In this document: piece after piece, positions 36,212-43,939 of the stretch
Position numbering within the stretch: the first letter of the stretch is position 1
Layout: the number at the start of each line of letters is the position of its first letter
Assembly (NCBI GenBank): GCA_023410715.1
Contig: JAEYPN010000016.1
Coordinates: 23,321 to 87,320 of the forward strand
From: Bacillota bacterium
GTDB lineage: Bacteria; Bacillota_I; Bacilli_A; Izemoplasmatales; UBA1188
Reading direction: 5' to 3'
DNA length: 64,000 nucleotides
Notes under the pieces: model-generated
Told to the model about the DNA's origin: nothing
The model's input: the letters and a program-made list of their open reading frames with translations, nothing else
The model's database searches: none
Program-made: the position numbers and the translations under genes

Positions 36212-36413
36212 AACGTTGAACAGGAAAGAGTAAATAAGAATAATTTATAGAGAGTTTATGGTTGGTGAAAATAAACAATTAGTTTTATTAAAATGGGCCC
36301 TGGGAGTTAAAAGGTTTATCCCCTATATCAGATTATAAAGTGCTAGATTATTCTAGAACTAAGGTGGTACCGCGGAAATTTTTCGTCCTTATTAATTTAA
36401 GGACGTTTTTTTT
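36212..36413 (+). promoter_or_regulatory. T-box riboswitch of trpS (specifier UGG)
   Basis: The leader holds the T-box AAGGTGGTACCGCGG at 36361-36375 and a specifier codon TGG in AAAATGGGCC, matching tRNA-Trp. The terminator stem CGTCCTTA/TAAGGACG with a run of eight T ends at 36413. Uncharged tRNA-Trp would allow read-through into trpS. Confidence 0.95.
36384..36413 (+). terminator. Leader terminator of the trpS T-box
   Basis: CGTCCTTA pairs with TAAGGACG, followed by TTTTTTTT; mutually exclusive with the T-box antiterminator. Confidence 0.9.
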
Positions 36414-36431
36414 ATATTAAGGAGGAAATTT

Positions 36432-37430
36432 ATGAAAAGACTAGTTTCAGGAATCCAACCAACAGGTAAAATTACATTAGGCAACTATATTGGAGCAATT
36501 CGTAACTTTGTTAAATTAAGAGAAGAAATGACTGACTACGAATTTTTTATTTTCGTAGCGGATTTACATGCGATTACAATTCCCAAAGAAAAGGATGAAT
36601 TAAGAAAAAGTATTAAAGACTTAGTAGCGCTTTATTTAGCATGTGGGTTAAATCTTGAAAATACTAATATTTTTATTCAATCAGAGGTTTATTCGCACTC
36701 AGAGCTTGGTTATTTACTTCAGTGTTACACTTATATCGGTGAACTAGAGCGAATGACTCAGTTTAAGGATAAATCACAAAAACAAGAAAAAGGAATTACC
36801 AGTGCCCTACTTACTTATCCAGTTTTAATGGCCGCTGATATCTTATTATATGATCCAGACTTTGTTCCAGTTGGAGAAGATCAAAAACAGCATTTAGAAA
36901 TAACTCGTGACATTGCAATTCGTTTTAATAATCGTTACGGTGATTCTTTTACTGTTCCAGAAGGTATTACCCCAAAAATTGGTGCTCGAATTATGAGTTT
37001 AGCTGAACCAACTAAAAAGATGAGTAAATCCGATCCAAATCCTAAGGGATATATTTGCTTATTAGATGATTTAAATGTAATTAGAAACAAAATTAAAGCG
37101 GCTGTGACTGATCCTCTTGGGGGAATTTATTATGACCAAGAAAATAAGCCTGGTATTTCAAATCTCTTAACTATCTACAGTGCCTTAACTAATTTATCCA
37201 TTGAAGAAATTACCCTAAAGTATCAAGGGTTAGGCTATAAGGAATTTAAAGAAGATTTAGCAGAAATTGTAGTCCAGGCAATTGAACCAATTCAAAGAAA
37301 ATACAAGGAATTAGTTAATTCAAAAGAATTAGATGAAATCCTTGATAAAGGTAGAGATCGTGCCCTAATGGTTTCAACGAGAAAAGTTGAAAAAATTAAA
37401 AACAAAATAGGCTTAGGCAGAAAAAAATGA
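36432..37430 (+). CDS. trpS: Tryptophanyl-tRNA synthetase
   Basis: Class I synthetase of 332 residues. HIGH-like motif: GIQPTGKITLGNYIGA; KMSKS motif: PTKKMSKSDPN; also VPVGEDQKQHLEITRDIA. GGAGG precedes the ATG. It is regulated by the T-box leader directly upstream. Confidence 0.97.
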   Translation: MKRLVSGIQPTGKITLGNYIGAIRNFVKLREEMTDYEFFIFVADLHAITIPKEKDELRKSIKDLVALYLACGLNLENTNIFIQSEVYSHSELGYLLQCYTYIGELERMTQFKDKSQKQEKGITSALLTYPVLMAADILLYDPDFVPVGEDQKQHLEITRDIAIRFNNRYGDSFTVPEGITPKIGARIMSLAEPTKKMSKSDPNPKGYICLLDDLNVIRNKIKAAVTDPLGGIYYDQENKPGISNLLTIYSALTNLSIEEITLKYQGLGYKEFKEDLAEIVVQAIEPIQRKYKELVNSKELDEILDKGRDRALMVSTRKVEKIKNKIGLGRKK

Positions 37431-37455
37431 TATCACATTTGTGATATCATTTTTG
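37421..37455. terminator. Bidirectional terminator between trpS and ptsH
   Basis: AATGATATCAC pairs with GTGATATCATT around ATTT, with A- and T-runs on either side. It overlaps both the trpS and the ptsH 3' ends. Confidence 0.85.
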
Positions 37456-37710
37456 ATTTAATTCGTTAATAACTTCATCAATTTTTAAAATAGCTTCTTC
37501 ACTATCTTCGCCATCAATTAAAATCTTAATTTTTGCGCCTTTAGGAACTCCTAAAGATAAAATATTCATTATCGACTTTAAATCAACTTGAATATTATTA
37601 TATTCTAATTTTATTTGGGAATTAAACTTATTGGCCCACTTAACGAGTAATGTGGCATTTCTTGAATGTAATCCTGCTTCACTTTGTAATATGTAAGTTT
37701 TTTCAATCAT
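37447..37710 (-). CDS. ptsH: HPr phosphocarrier protein
   Basis: An 87-residue HPr that carries phosphate from enzyme I to PTS permeases. His15 lies in GLHSRNAT (usual form GLHARPAT, so Pro18 is replaced by Asn), and Ser46, the HPr-kinase site, lies in DLKSIMNILSLG. With the second of two adjacent ATGs as start (7 nt after GGAG) the numbering falls exactly on His15 and Ser46. It overlaps the upstream EIIB-like gene by 8 nt. The presence of Ser46 means it could serve CcpA signalling; the cre-like sites in this window fit. Confidence 0.92.
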   Translation of the reverse strand: MIEKTYILQSEAGLHSRNATLLVKWANKFNSQIKLEYNNIQVDLKSIMNILSLGVPKGAKIKILIDGEDSEEAILKIDEVINELNQK

Positions 37711-38053
37711 CATTTTTCTCCTTAAATAACTCTAATAATGGTTCAATATTTTTTGTTACAAGCATTTTTATTTTATTTCCACTTACAAAGACACCTTGAG
37801 CTCCTAAATTATTTAGTTCATTAAGCTCAACCTTCTCTAAATTTTTAACGCTAATTGATAATCGCTGACTATTATTTTGAATATCAATAATATTATCTTT
37901 ACCACCAAACGATGAAACTAATCTTTTTAATGTCTCATTATCGAAGGTTTCTTCTTCTTTATTTTTGTTCCTTCTTTTAGTAATTATGAAAATAACTATT
38001 AACGCTATTAATATTACCGCTAAAAAAAGTAATGCTATTTTTACTGGATCCAT
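37703..38053 (-). CDS. Membrane-tethered EIIB-like domain protein without the phospho-cysteine
   Basis: A 116-residue protein with one N-terminal transmembrane helix (residues ~5-25), a basic stop (ITKRRNKNK), and a domain (~40-105) that follows the PTS glucose-type EIIB pattern: FGGKDNIIDIQNNSQRLSISV then LNNLGAQGVFVSGNKIKMLV. In active EIIB the phosphorylated Cys precedes TRLR; here that position is Asn61 (NNSQRLS), so it cannot take phosphate there. It is translationally coupled to HPr, which suggests it binds or localises a PTS partner. Function unknown. Confidence 0.75.
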   Translation of the reverse strand: MDPVKIALLFLAVILIALIVIFIITKRRNKNKEEETFDNETLKRLVSSFGGKDNIIDIQNNSQRLSISVKNLEKVELNELNNLGAQGVFVSGNKIKMLVTKNIEPLLELFKEKNDD

Positions 38054-38188
38054 TTTTCACGCCATATAAATTCTTCTTTTAATTAGAATTCACAGATACT
38101 CCTTTCAGATTCTAGATATTAATATTTTACCATAAATCAAGATAAAATACTATATTTTTAGCGATTTTATTATAGATAATTTGTCTAT

Positions 38189-38215
38189 ACAAAAGCGAGA
38201 TTTCGCCATATATTA
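38189..38215 (+). promoter_or_regulatory. SigK-type promoter of the coat protein gene
   Basis: AC (38189-38190), 16 nt, CATATATTA (38207-38215): an exact match to AC-N16-CATANNNTA, the SigK consensus, 21 nt before the coat gene start. The sigK gene is in the same window. Confidence 0.7.
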
Positions 38216-38236
38216 AAGTGAAAAGAGGTGATTTAA

Positions 38237-38659
38237 ATGAATAATCCATGCCAACCAACAAGACCAATCGAGATAAATCCAACAAATATTGATTTCTTGA
38301 CCAAGTTAATTAGGCAAATAATTAGAATGCAAAATGAAGCTGTTGCAGTAGAATGTCCATCATGTCTAACAAGTTTAAATAACAATACGAACAACACCAA
38401 ACCAGTTGTACTTTACTTATGCAATGGGGAAATGTTTACCTCAATAGTTCCTCCTATTGCTGAAGATTTAACAACAACTTATATTTACCGCTTCGAAGAA
38501 TTACTTGATGACAACTACGTAAAAGTACGCTTATTACAATTCAATGGAACAACAATTGTATGTACAACCTTTACAGCTATTATTAAGATAAGCTGCATTT
38601 GCCAGGTTCAATGTTTAGACCCAATCTACTGTGAACTATGCGATTCAAATTGCAACTAA
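38237..38659 (+). CDS. cotZ: CotY/CotZ-like cysteine-rich spore coat protein
   Basis: A 140-residue protein with ten or so cysteines. It shows the CotY/CotZ pattern: an early VAVECPSCLTS, a central beta region (PVVLYLCNGEMFTS), and the terminal signature KISCICQVQCLDPIYCELC, close to the DCFCAINCLNP end of Bacillus CotZ. CotY/CotZ form disulfide-linked outer coat (crust) layers. An AGAGGTGATTTAA ribosome binding site and a near-ideal SigK promoter precede it, supporting mother-cell expression. Whether it is CotY or CotZ cannot be told. Confidence 0.85.
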   Translation: MNNPCQPTRPIEINPTNIDFLTKLIRQIIRMQNEAVAVECPSCLTSLNNNTNNTKPVVLYLCNGEMFTSIVPPIAEDLTTTYIYRFEELLDDNYVKVRLLQFNGTTIVCTTFTAIIKISCICQVQCLDPIYCELCDSNCN

Positions 38660-38947
38660 GCTAACGTCACTTATTAAATCCAAATCAATCGCATCGCCGT
38701 TATGCAAAATTAATTTCCCATCATCTACTCTTAACACATCTTCGATAAATTCTTCACCATTTATCGTAATTTTCAAAAATGTTCCTTGAGGAAAATGTTT
38801 AAAAATATTAGAAAGTTTTTTTCTGATTACCTCGTTTTGACTATCTTTTTTTAACTTAGGATATCTTGTATCAAACTTATCCTGGTCATGGTCTATAACG
38901 CCATCAGACAATGTTTTAATAAATAATAGGGGATCATTCTTTTTCAT
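38645..38947 (-). CDS. Conserved small protein next to the coat gene, function unknown
   Basis: A 100-residue protein: a polar N-terminal half (DKFDTRYPKLKKDSQNEV) and a C-terminal small beta-barrel-like half (GTFLKITINGEEFIEDVL, LHNGDAIDLDLISDVSLV). No family is recognised. It converges with the coat gene, overlapping by 15 nt. Upstream on its strand is CATATAAT (38964-38971), 7 of 8 bases of the SigE -10 CATACAAT, also readable as TATAAT; a role in the spore is possible but unproven. A GAGGTG ribosome binding site precedes the ATG. Confidence 0.6.
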   Translation of the reverse strand: MKKNDPLLFIKTLSDGVIDHDQDKFDTRYPKLKKDSQNEVIRKKLSNIFKHFPQGTFLKITINGEEFIEDVLRVDDGKLILHNGDAIDLDLISDVSLVAI

Positions 38948-38989
38948 TAATACACCTCACTAAATTATATGCTAATTACCAAATACTTA

Positions 38990-39017
38990 TTGATAAAAGA
39001 TGAATTTTTGATATAAT
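38990..39017 (+). promoter_or_regulatory. SigA promoter of ppa
   Basis: TTGATA (38990-38995), 16 nt, TATAAT (39012-39017), about 18 nt before the ppa start. Confidence 0.65.
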
Positions 39018-39034
39018 CTTTATTGGGTGACAGT

Positions 39035-39526
39035 ATGTACGTAATTGAAGCAATAGTAGAAATTCCTATGGGAACAATGAACAAGTATGAAATTGACAAA
39101 GAAAAAAATCGTATTAAATTGAATCGTGTTTTATATACAAAAATGACTTATCCTGCTGAATATGGTTATATTGAGAACACTTTAGCAGATGATGGAGATC
39201 CACTAGATATTTTAGTTTTAGCATCAGAGAGTACCTTCCCAGGATGTATAGTGGACGCTAGAGTTGTAGGCTATTTAGATATGACAGATTGTCAGCAAAA
39301 GGATGATAAAATCATTGCTGTTGTTAATGAAGATCCAAGACTTGATCATATAAATTCTATTAAAGACATCCAGCATCACTTACTTCGCGAGATTTCGCAT
39401 TTCTTCTCCACTTATAAGACTTTACAAGAAAAAATCGTTGAAGTTGGTGAATTCTACGATCGTGAAGATGCTATCGAATTAATCAAAAGGTGCCAAGAGA
39501 ATTTTCAAAAATCAAAAAAATGCTAG
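39035..39526 (+). CDS. ppa: Inorganic pyrophosphatase, family I
   Basis: Hydrolyses pyrophosphate released by biosynthesis. The 163-residue protein has family I motifs: EIPMGTMNKYEIDKE, YPAEYGYIENTLADDGDPLDILVL (split here as YPAEYGYI and DGDPLDILVL, with the Mg-binding Asps), and IAVVNEDPR. The ATG at 39035 has GGGTGA upstream; a TTG four codons earlier overlaps that site. Most Bacillus species use the unrelated family II enzyme instead. Confidence 0.94.
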   Translation: MYVIEAIVEIPMGTMNKYEIDKEKNRIKLNRVLYTKMTYPAEYGYIENTLADDGDPLDILVLASESTFPGCIVDARVVGYLDMTDCQQKDDKIIAVVNEDPRLDHINSIKDIQHHLLREISHFFSTYKTLQEKIVEVGEFYDREDAIELIKRCQENFQKSKKC

Positions 39527-40650
39527 GCTATCACTAAATTGATAAACACTAGCATTCCATTAAGTATTGCTTGTTCGGAAAGATCAAAATACTTGCTATG
39601 AAGAGGAACTTTTTCCTCTTTTTTGCTTCCGAGCCACATTAAAGTGCCGGAAAATCTATTAATATAATAAGAAAAATCTTCTGCAGCCATTGATGGTTTT
39701 TCAAGTTCTATATACTTTAAATTACTTTTATTAATAATTTCTTTGGCATTAAAAGATGAATTTTTACTATTAATTAATGAGGGATAATGATTGATATACT
39801 CAATTATTATCTCTTTTTTATATTTATCCATTAAAGAATTAATAATATTTTTTATCTTTTCTTCAATCTCTAATCTTTTCTTTTGATTAAATGTTCTAAC
39901 TATTCCTAAAACTAATCCTATATCATCGACAATATTATAAGTACTACCGGAATGAACATTAGTAACGGTAATTAGTTCATTTTGATATACGTTTTTAATA
40001 ATCTCTATTTCTTTTAAAAAATCATATATCATATCGACAGGATTAATAAACTGATCTTTATAAGCTGCATGCCCACTTTTACCATTAAAGGTTATTTTAA
40101 AAGTATCAGCGCTCGCCATAGCTTCACCTATTTTAATGCCAATCTCACCAACATCTAAGTCATTTGTGACATGAAAAGCATAAAATTCATCAATATTATC
40201 CAGTAAAGCAGATTCAATTACTTTGATTCCACCACCAGGATATGGTCCTTCTTCAGCTTCCTGAAAGACAAAATTAACCGTTCCACTCCATAAATCTAAA
40301 TGTGTATTTAAATAAATTAGAGTATAAAGTAAAATGGTTTGATGAACATCATGTCCACAAGCATGCATATAATTATTTACAGATTTAAATGGAACATCAG
40401 TTAATTCTATTTGATTTAACGCATCAATATCAGCTCTTAAACCAATTCTTTTACCTTTCCCATTTTCTATTTTACCTACAATTGAATGACCTACAAACTC
40501 AAAATTTTCTATTTTAAAGGTTTTTAGATATTCAGCTAGCCTTTTACTTGTATTCAAACAATTAAAGCCTATTTCCGGGTTTTGATGAACTATTCGTCTA
40601 AATAAGACAGCTTCTTTAAATAATGAATAAAGTTCTTCTTTATTAATCAT
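39523..40650 (-). CDS. M20 family amidohydrolase/peptidase
   Basis: A 375-residue metalloenzyme of the hippurate hydrolase/N-acyl-amino-acid amidohydrolase group. Metal ligands: HACGHDVHQT, VFQEAEEGPYPGG, and FHVTND; the dimerisation domain includes FNGKSGHAAYKDQF; the last ligand region is SMAAEDFSYY. The acyl substrate is unknown. It overlaps the upstream DUF368 gene by 8 nt and converges on ppa (4 nt overlap). Confidence 0.88.
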   Translation of the reverse strand: MINKEELYSLFKEAVLFRRIVHQNPEIGFNCLNTSKRLAEYLKTFKIENFEFVGHSIVGKIENGKGKRIGLRADIDALNQIELTDVPFKSVNNYMHACGHDVHQTILLYTLIYLNTHLDLWSGTVNFVFQEAEEGPYPGGGIKVIESALLDNIDEFYAFHVTNDLDVGEIGIKIGEAMASADTFKITFNGKSGHAAYKDQFINPVDMIYDFLKEIEIIKNVYQNELITVTNVHSGSTYNIVDDIGLVLGIVRTFNQKKRLEIEEKIKNIINSLMDKYKKEIIIEYINHYPSLINSKNSSFNAKEIINKSNLKYIELEKPSMAAEDFSYYINRFSGTLMWLGSKKEEKVPLHSKYFDLSEQAILNGMLVFINLVIA

Positions 40651-41515
40651 GTTTTTCGCTTCTTGCCTCTATTTTACCAAGGTAACTTGCAATCATGATA
40701 CCGCCAAAAAATAAAATTATACCAATGAAATATTCATATACTTTAACACCTTCAAGTCCGCCACCCAAAATCATGTTAATGATTAAAACAATCATTGAAG
40801 ACACAATAAAACCAGTGATGCCATAATATGTCTTAGTTTTATAATTTTTAAATAAATAGTCAATAATCTTTGCAAGAATAAAAATTCCAAGCACCATTCC
40901 AACACAAATTGGAGCAAGTAATAATATGTTTTGTTTTAATAAACTAAAATCTAAAATATTAGAAATCGCATTTAAGATGCCACCATAGTACCCAACAATC
41001 ATTAAAAGAACTGAGCCACTTACACCAGGAACAACTATTGCCATCGATATTAACATTCCAACACCAATTAATTTAATTGTTGTAAATAATGAAAATTTAT
41101 TAACTACAACAATCAAATCATTTTTTGAATCAACAAATATAAATAAAATAGCTAGAATAAAAGTTATAAAAAACCAGATGGCATTATCACTTTTTATTTT
41201 GATATTTTTTATTGGTGATACAGCAGTTGGTAGGCTACCTAAAATTAAACCAACAAAGAATAAAATAGTGATCATTTCATATTCTTCTAATGCTTTTTTT
41301 AAGACAAATGAAGCCAAAAATACCGCTAAGGCAATGCCAACACCAAGCTTGGCTAAAAACCAAAATTGTTTTTTAAAATCTTTAAAAATATTGTTTATGG
41401 CAAAAATCATCTTATCATAAACACCTAAGGCCATTGATAAAGCCGCACCACTTGCTGGTGTTATAAAGCCTAATCCAATTATTAATCCCTTTAAAACTAA
41501 AACAAATGTATCCAT
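40643..41515 (-). CDS. DUF368 family polyprenyl-phosphate translocase-like membrane protein
   Basis: A 290-residue protein with about eight to nine transmembrane helices. DUF368 signature: GLIIGLGFITPASGAALSMA at the start and MAIVVPGVSGSVLLMIVGYY in the middle (inverted-repeat cores). DUF368 members (PopT) recycle undecaprenyl phosphate across the membrane for cell wall synthesis. It forms a unit with rimO upstream (8 nt gap) and the M20 peptidase downstream. Confidence 0.87.
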   Translation of the reverse strand: MDTFVLVLKGLIIGLGFITPASGAALSMALGVYDKMIFAINNIFKDFKKQFWFLAKLGVGIALAVFLASFVLKKALEEYEMITILFFVGLILGSLPTAVSPIKNIKIKSDNAIWFFITFILAILFIFVDSKNDLIVVVNKFSLFTTIKLIGVGMLISMAIVVPGVSGSVLLMIVGYYGGILNAISNILDFSLLKQNILLLAPICVGMVLGIFILAKIIDYLFKNYKTKTYYGITGFIVSSMIVLIINMILGGGLEGVKVYEYFIGIILFFGGIMIASYLGKIEARSEKHD

Positions 41516-41523
41516 ATTCCCTC

Positions 41524-42825
41524 CTAAATTATTTTCCCAAACAAATCATATGTAAAGGCTGAAACAATTTTGACCTTAACTACGTCTCCTATTTTAACAT
41601 CTTTTTTATCTTCTGTTACAATATAACCGTCAACTTCATCTGGAGCATCCATATATGATCTTAAATATAGGTTATTTGTTTCTTCCTCTTTAAAATCGAC
41701 AATCGCCATATACTCTTTACCAATTTTTTGATGATTCTTATGATATGATATACTTTTTTGAACTTGCATAATTTCATTATAACGACGGTTAATAACATCA
41801 CTTAATACTTCATTTTCCATATTATATGCTAGTGTATCTTCTTCTTTAGAATACATAAAGCATCCTAAATGATCAAATTCAATTTTCTTAACAAAGTCTA
41901 GTAAATCAGCAAAATCTTCATCACATTCGCCAGGAAAGCCAACAATAACGGTTGTTCTTAAAATGGCATCAGGAATTTCCCTCTTAATTTTTAATAGTAA
42001 ATTTTCAAGTAATTTATGATCACCACGGCGGTTCATAAGTTTTAAGACTTTAGATGAAGAATGTTGAATTGGGACATCAAAGTAGTGGGCAATTTTATTG
42101 CTATTTTTAATTAAATCTATTAACTCATCTGTTATTAAATCTGGATACATATATAGAATTCTAATTAAAAAAATACCTTCAATTTTCTCAATCTCTTTCA
42201 GTAATTCCACAAATTTATTTTCTTTATATAGGTCAGTTCCATAATTAGTTGTATCTTGTGAAATTAAGTTTATTTCTTTAGCACCTAAACTTACCTCTTC
42301 TTTAATTTCGGCAATTATATCTTCCATTGGACGACTAATATATTTACCTCTAATTAAAGGAATGGCACAATAGCTGCATCTATTATTACAGCCATCACTA
42401 ATTCTAATATATGGAGTAAACTGAGAAGATATTAAAACTTTATGGTGATAACTTAAGCATTCATCACTTTCTTGTTCTTCAAATAATGCATTAATCTTAC
42501 TTAAAAAATGAGGATAATCCTTAAATGTTAAAACTAAATCCACAAAAGGAAATTCACTTATTAATTTTTCTTTATATCTTTGTGCATAACATCCACAAAC
42601 AACTAACTTTTGGTAAGGTTTTTTAATATCATTTAAATCATTTATTGTCTCAATTGCTTCTTCTTTAGCACTATTGATGAAACCACAAGTATTAACGATT
42701 AATAAATCAGCATCTTGCGCATCACCAACAATTTCATAGCCATTGTTAGTTAGAATACCTAAAATCATTTCTGAATCAACTTGGTTTTTAGCGCATCCTA
42801 AGGAAATCATTCCTATTTTTCGCAT
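41524..42825 (-). CDS. rimO: Ribosomal protein S12 methylthiotransferase
   Basis: A radical-SAM enzyme that adds a methylthio group to an Asp of S12. The 433-residue protein has the UPF0004 domain (ISLGCAKNQVDSEMILG; NTCGFINSAKEEAIE; CGCYAQRY), the radical SAM motif GCNNRCSYCAIPLIRG, and a C-terminal TRAM domain. The DSEMILG start is characteristic of RimO rather than MiaB. Confidence 0.94.
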   Translation of the reverse strand: MRKIGMISLGCAKNQVDSEMILGILTNNGYEIVGDAQDADLLIVNTCGFINSAKEEAIETINDLNDIKKPYQKLVVCGCYAQRYKEKLISEFPFVDLVLTFKDYPHFLSKINALFEEQESDECLSYHHKVLISSQFTPYIRISDGCNNRCSYCAIPLIRGKYISRPMEDIIAEIKEEVSLGAKEINLISQDTTNYGTDLYKENKFVELLKEIEKIEGIFLIRILYMYPDLITDELIDLIKNSNKIAHYFDVPIQHSSSKVLKLMNRRGDHKLLENLLLKIKREIPDAILRTTVIVGFPGECDEDFADLLDFVKKIEFDHLGCFMYSKEEDTLAYNMENEVLSDVINRRYNEIMQVQKSISYHKNHQKIGKEYMAIVDFKEEETNNLYLRSYMDAPDEVDGYIVTEDKKDVKIGDVVKVKIVSAFTYDLFGKII

Positions 42826-42835
42826 TTTATCACTC

Positions 42836-42866
42836 CTAAAAAATAAGCCTCATTTTGGAGGCTTTT
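42836..42866 (-). terminator. Terminator of degV
   Basis: AAGCCTC pairs with GAGGCTT around CAAAAT, then TTTTTT on the minus strand. It separates degV from rimO. Confidence 0.8.
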
Positions 42867-43726
42867 TATTCGTCTTTTAAAATATATAATAAGCCAATTG
42901 TTCCTTCCCCACAATGTGAAGAAATAACACAACCAGCCTCTGTACAGTAAATATTTTTCACAAAATCAAACTGTTCTTTAACCTTGGGTAAAATATAATC
43001 TGCTGAATCGTAAGCTAGTGAATGAGTAACAAAGAAGAAATCTGGATCGATTTTATCCTTTTCACTTACCGCATCTTTTAGCATAACGTCTAATGCTTTA
43101 GTCATTGGACCAAGTGGTTTTTTACCTACTGATAAAACACCATTAACAACCTTAATAATTGGTTTTAACTTTATCATTGTTCCTAAAAATCTTGTCAATG
43201 AATTACATCTGCCACCCCTATGCAAGTATTCCATGGTTTGAATCGCAAACTGTGATCTAACATTCGGGATAACATGTTTTTCAATATTTTCCTTAATACT
43301 TGAAGCATCCATACCTTCATCACGTAATTTAGCGATTTTTAATACTACTAACCCGCTACCTGATGATAAATTTAGGGAATCTATTAAATAAACATTATCT
43401 AAATTTAATTCACTTTTGGCAATTTTTGCACTATTAAATGTTGCACTTAAAGTAGAACCTATTCCTGTATATATAATATCATAACCTTTTTTGGTATACT
43501 CTAAAAACGTTTTGGCAAAATCAGCTGGAGAAATTGCTGATGTTTTAGGTAGATAATTTACCTTTTTAACTTTATCATATAATTCACGTGTCTTAATTGT
43601 CACGCCATCTTTATATTCTTCTTCACCAAAAAGTACTAAAAGAGGTATTATAGTTATATCATTTTGTTTTATCAGTTCCTCTGAAAGATCGCAAGTGCTG
43701 TCTGAAATTATTTTAATCTTTTTCAT
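42866..43726 (-). CDS. DegV family fatty-acid-binding protein
   Basis: DegV/FakB proteins hold a fatty acid for phosphorylation by FakA. The 286-residue protein has IISDSTCDLSEELI, VKKVNYLPKTSAISPADF, a lipid-site segment DIIYTGIGSTLSATFNSA, and a late FVTHSLAYDSADYI. Chain-length preference cannot be seen. The ATG at 43726 has GGAGGG 4 nt upstream; the longer frame adds eight codons. Monocistronic. Confidence 0.9.
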   Translation of the reverse strand: MKKIKIISDSTCDLSEELIKQNDITIIPLLVLFGEEEYKDGVTIKTRELYDKVKKVNYLPKTSAISPADFAKTFLEYTKKGYDIIYTGIGSTLSATFNSAKIAKSELNLDNVYLIDSLNLSSGSGLVVLKIAKLRDEGMDASSIKENIEKHVIPNVRSQFAIQTMEYLHRGGRCNSLTRFLGTMIKLKPIIKVVNGVLSVGKKPLGPMTKALDVMLKDAVSEKDKIDPDFFFVTHSLAYDSADYILPKVKEQFDFVKNIYCTEAGCVISSHCGEGTIGLLYILKDE

Positions 43727-43907
43727 AAACCCTCCATTAATACAAATCATTGTATTATTTCTAATAATTTATTATAACATATTATGTTATAAAGTAAAAT
43801 ATATTTTGCTTTTTGTATTTCTAAATCTAAATATTTCATCTGTTATTTTCTTAATTTTTTCTTAATTTTTATTAAAAATGGTGAAGTATAAAATTTTACT
43901 CTTTTCA

Positions 43908-43938
43908 TAAAAAAAGGTAAAGCCTAAGCTTTACCTTA
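43908..43938 (-). terminator. Terminator of the opp operon
   Basis: AAGGTAAAGC pairs with GCTTTACCTT, then TTTTTTT on the minus strand, right after oppF. Confidence 0.88.
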
Positions 43939-43939
43939 A

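Noticed and set aside
37447..37710. Crh rather than HPr
   Set aside because: Crh lacks the phosphorylatable His15; this protein has His15 as well as Ser46.
41524..42825. MiaB instead of RimO
   Set aside because: The N terminus has the RimO-type DSEMILG segment and the overall length and TRAM end fit RimO; MiaB has different flanking sequence.
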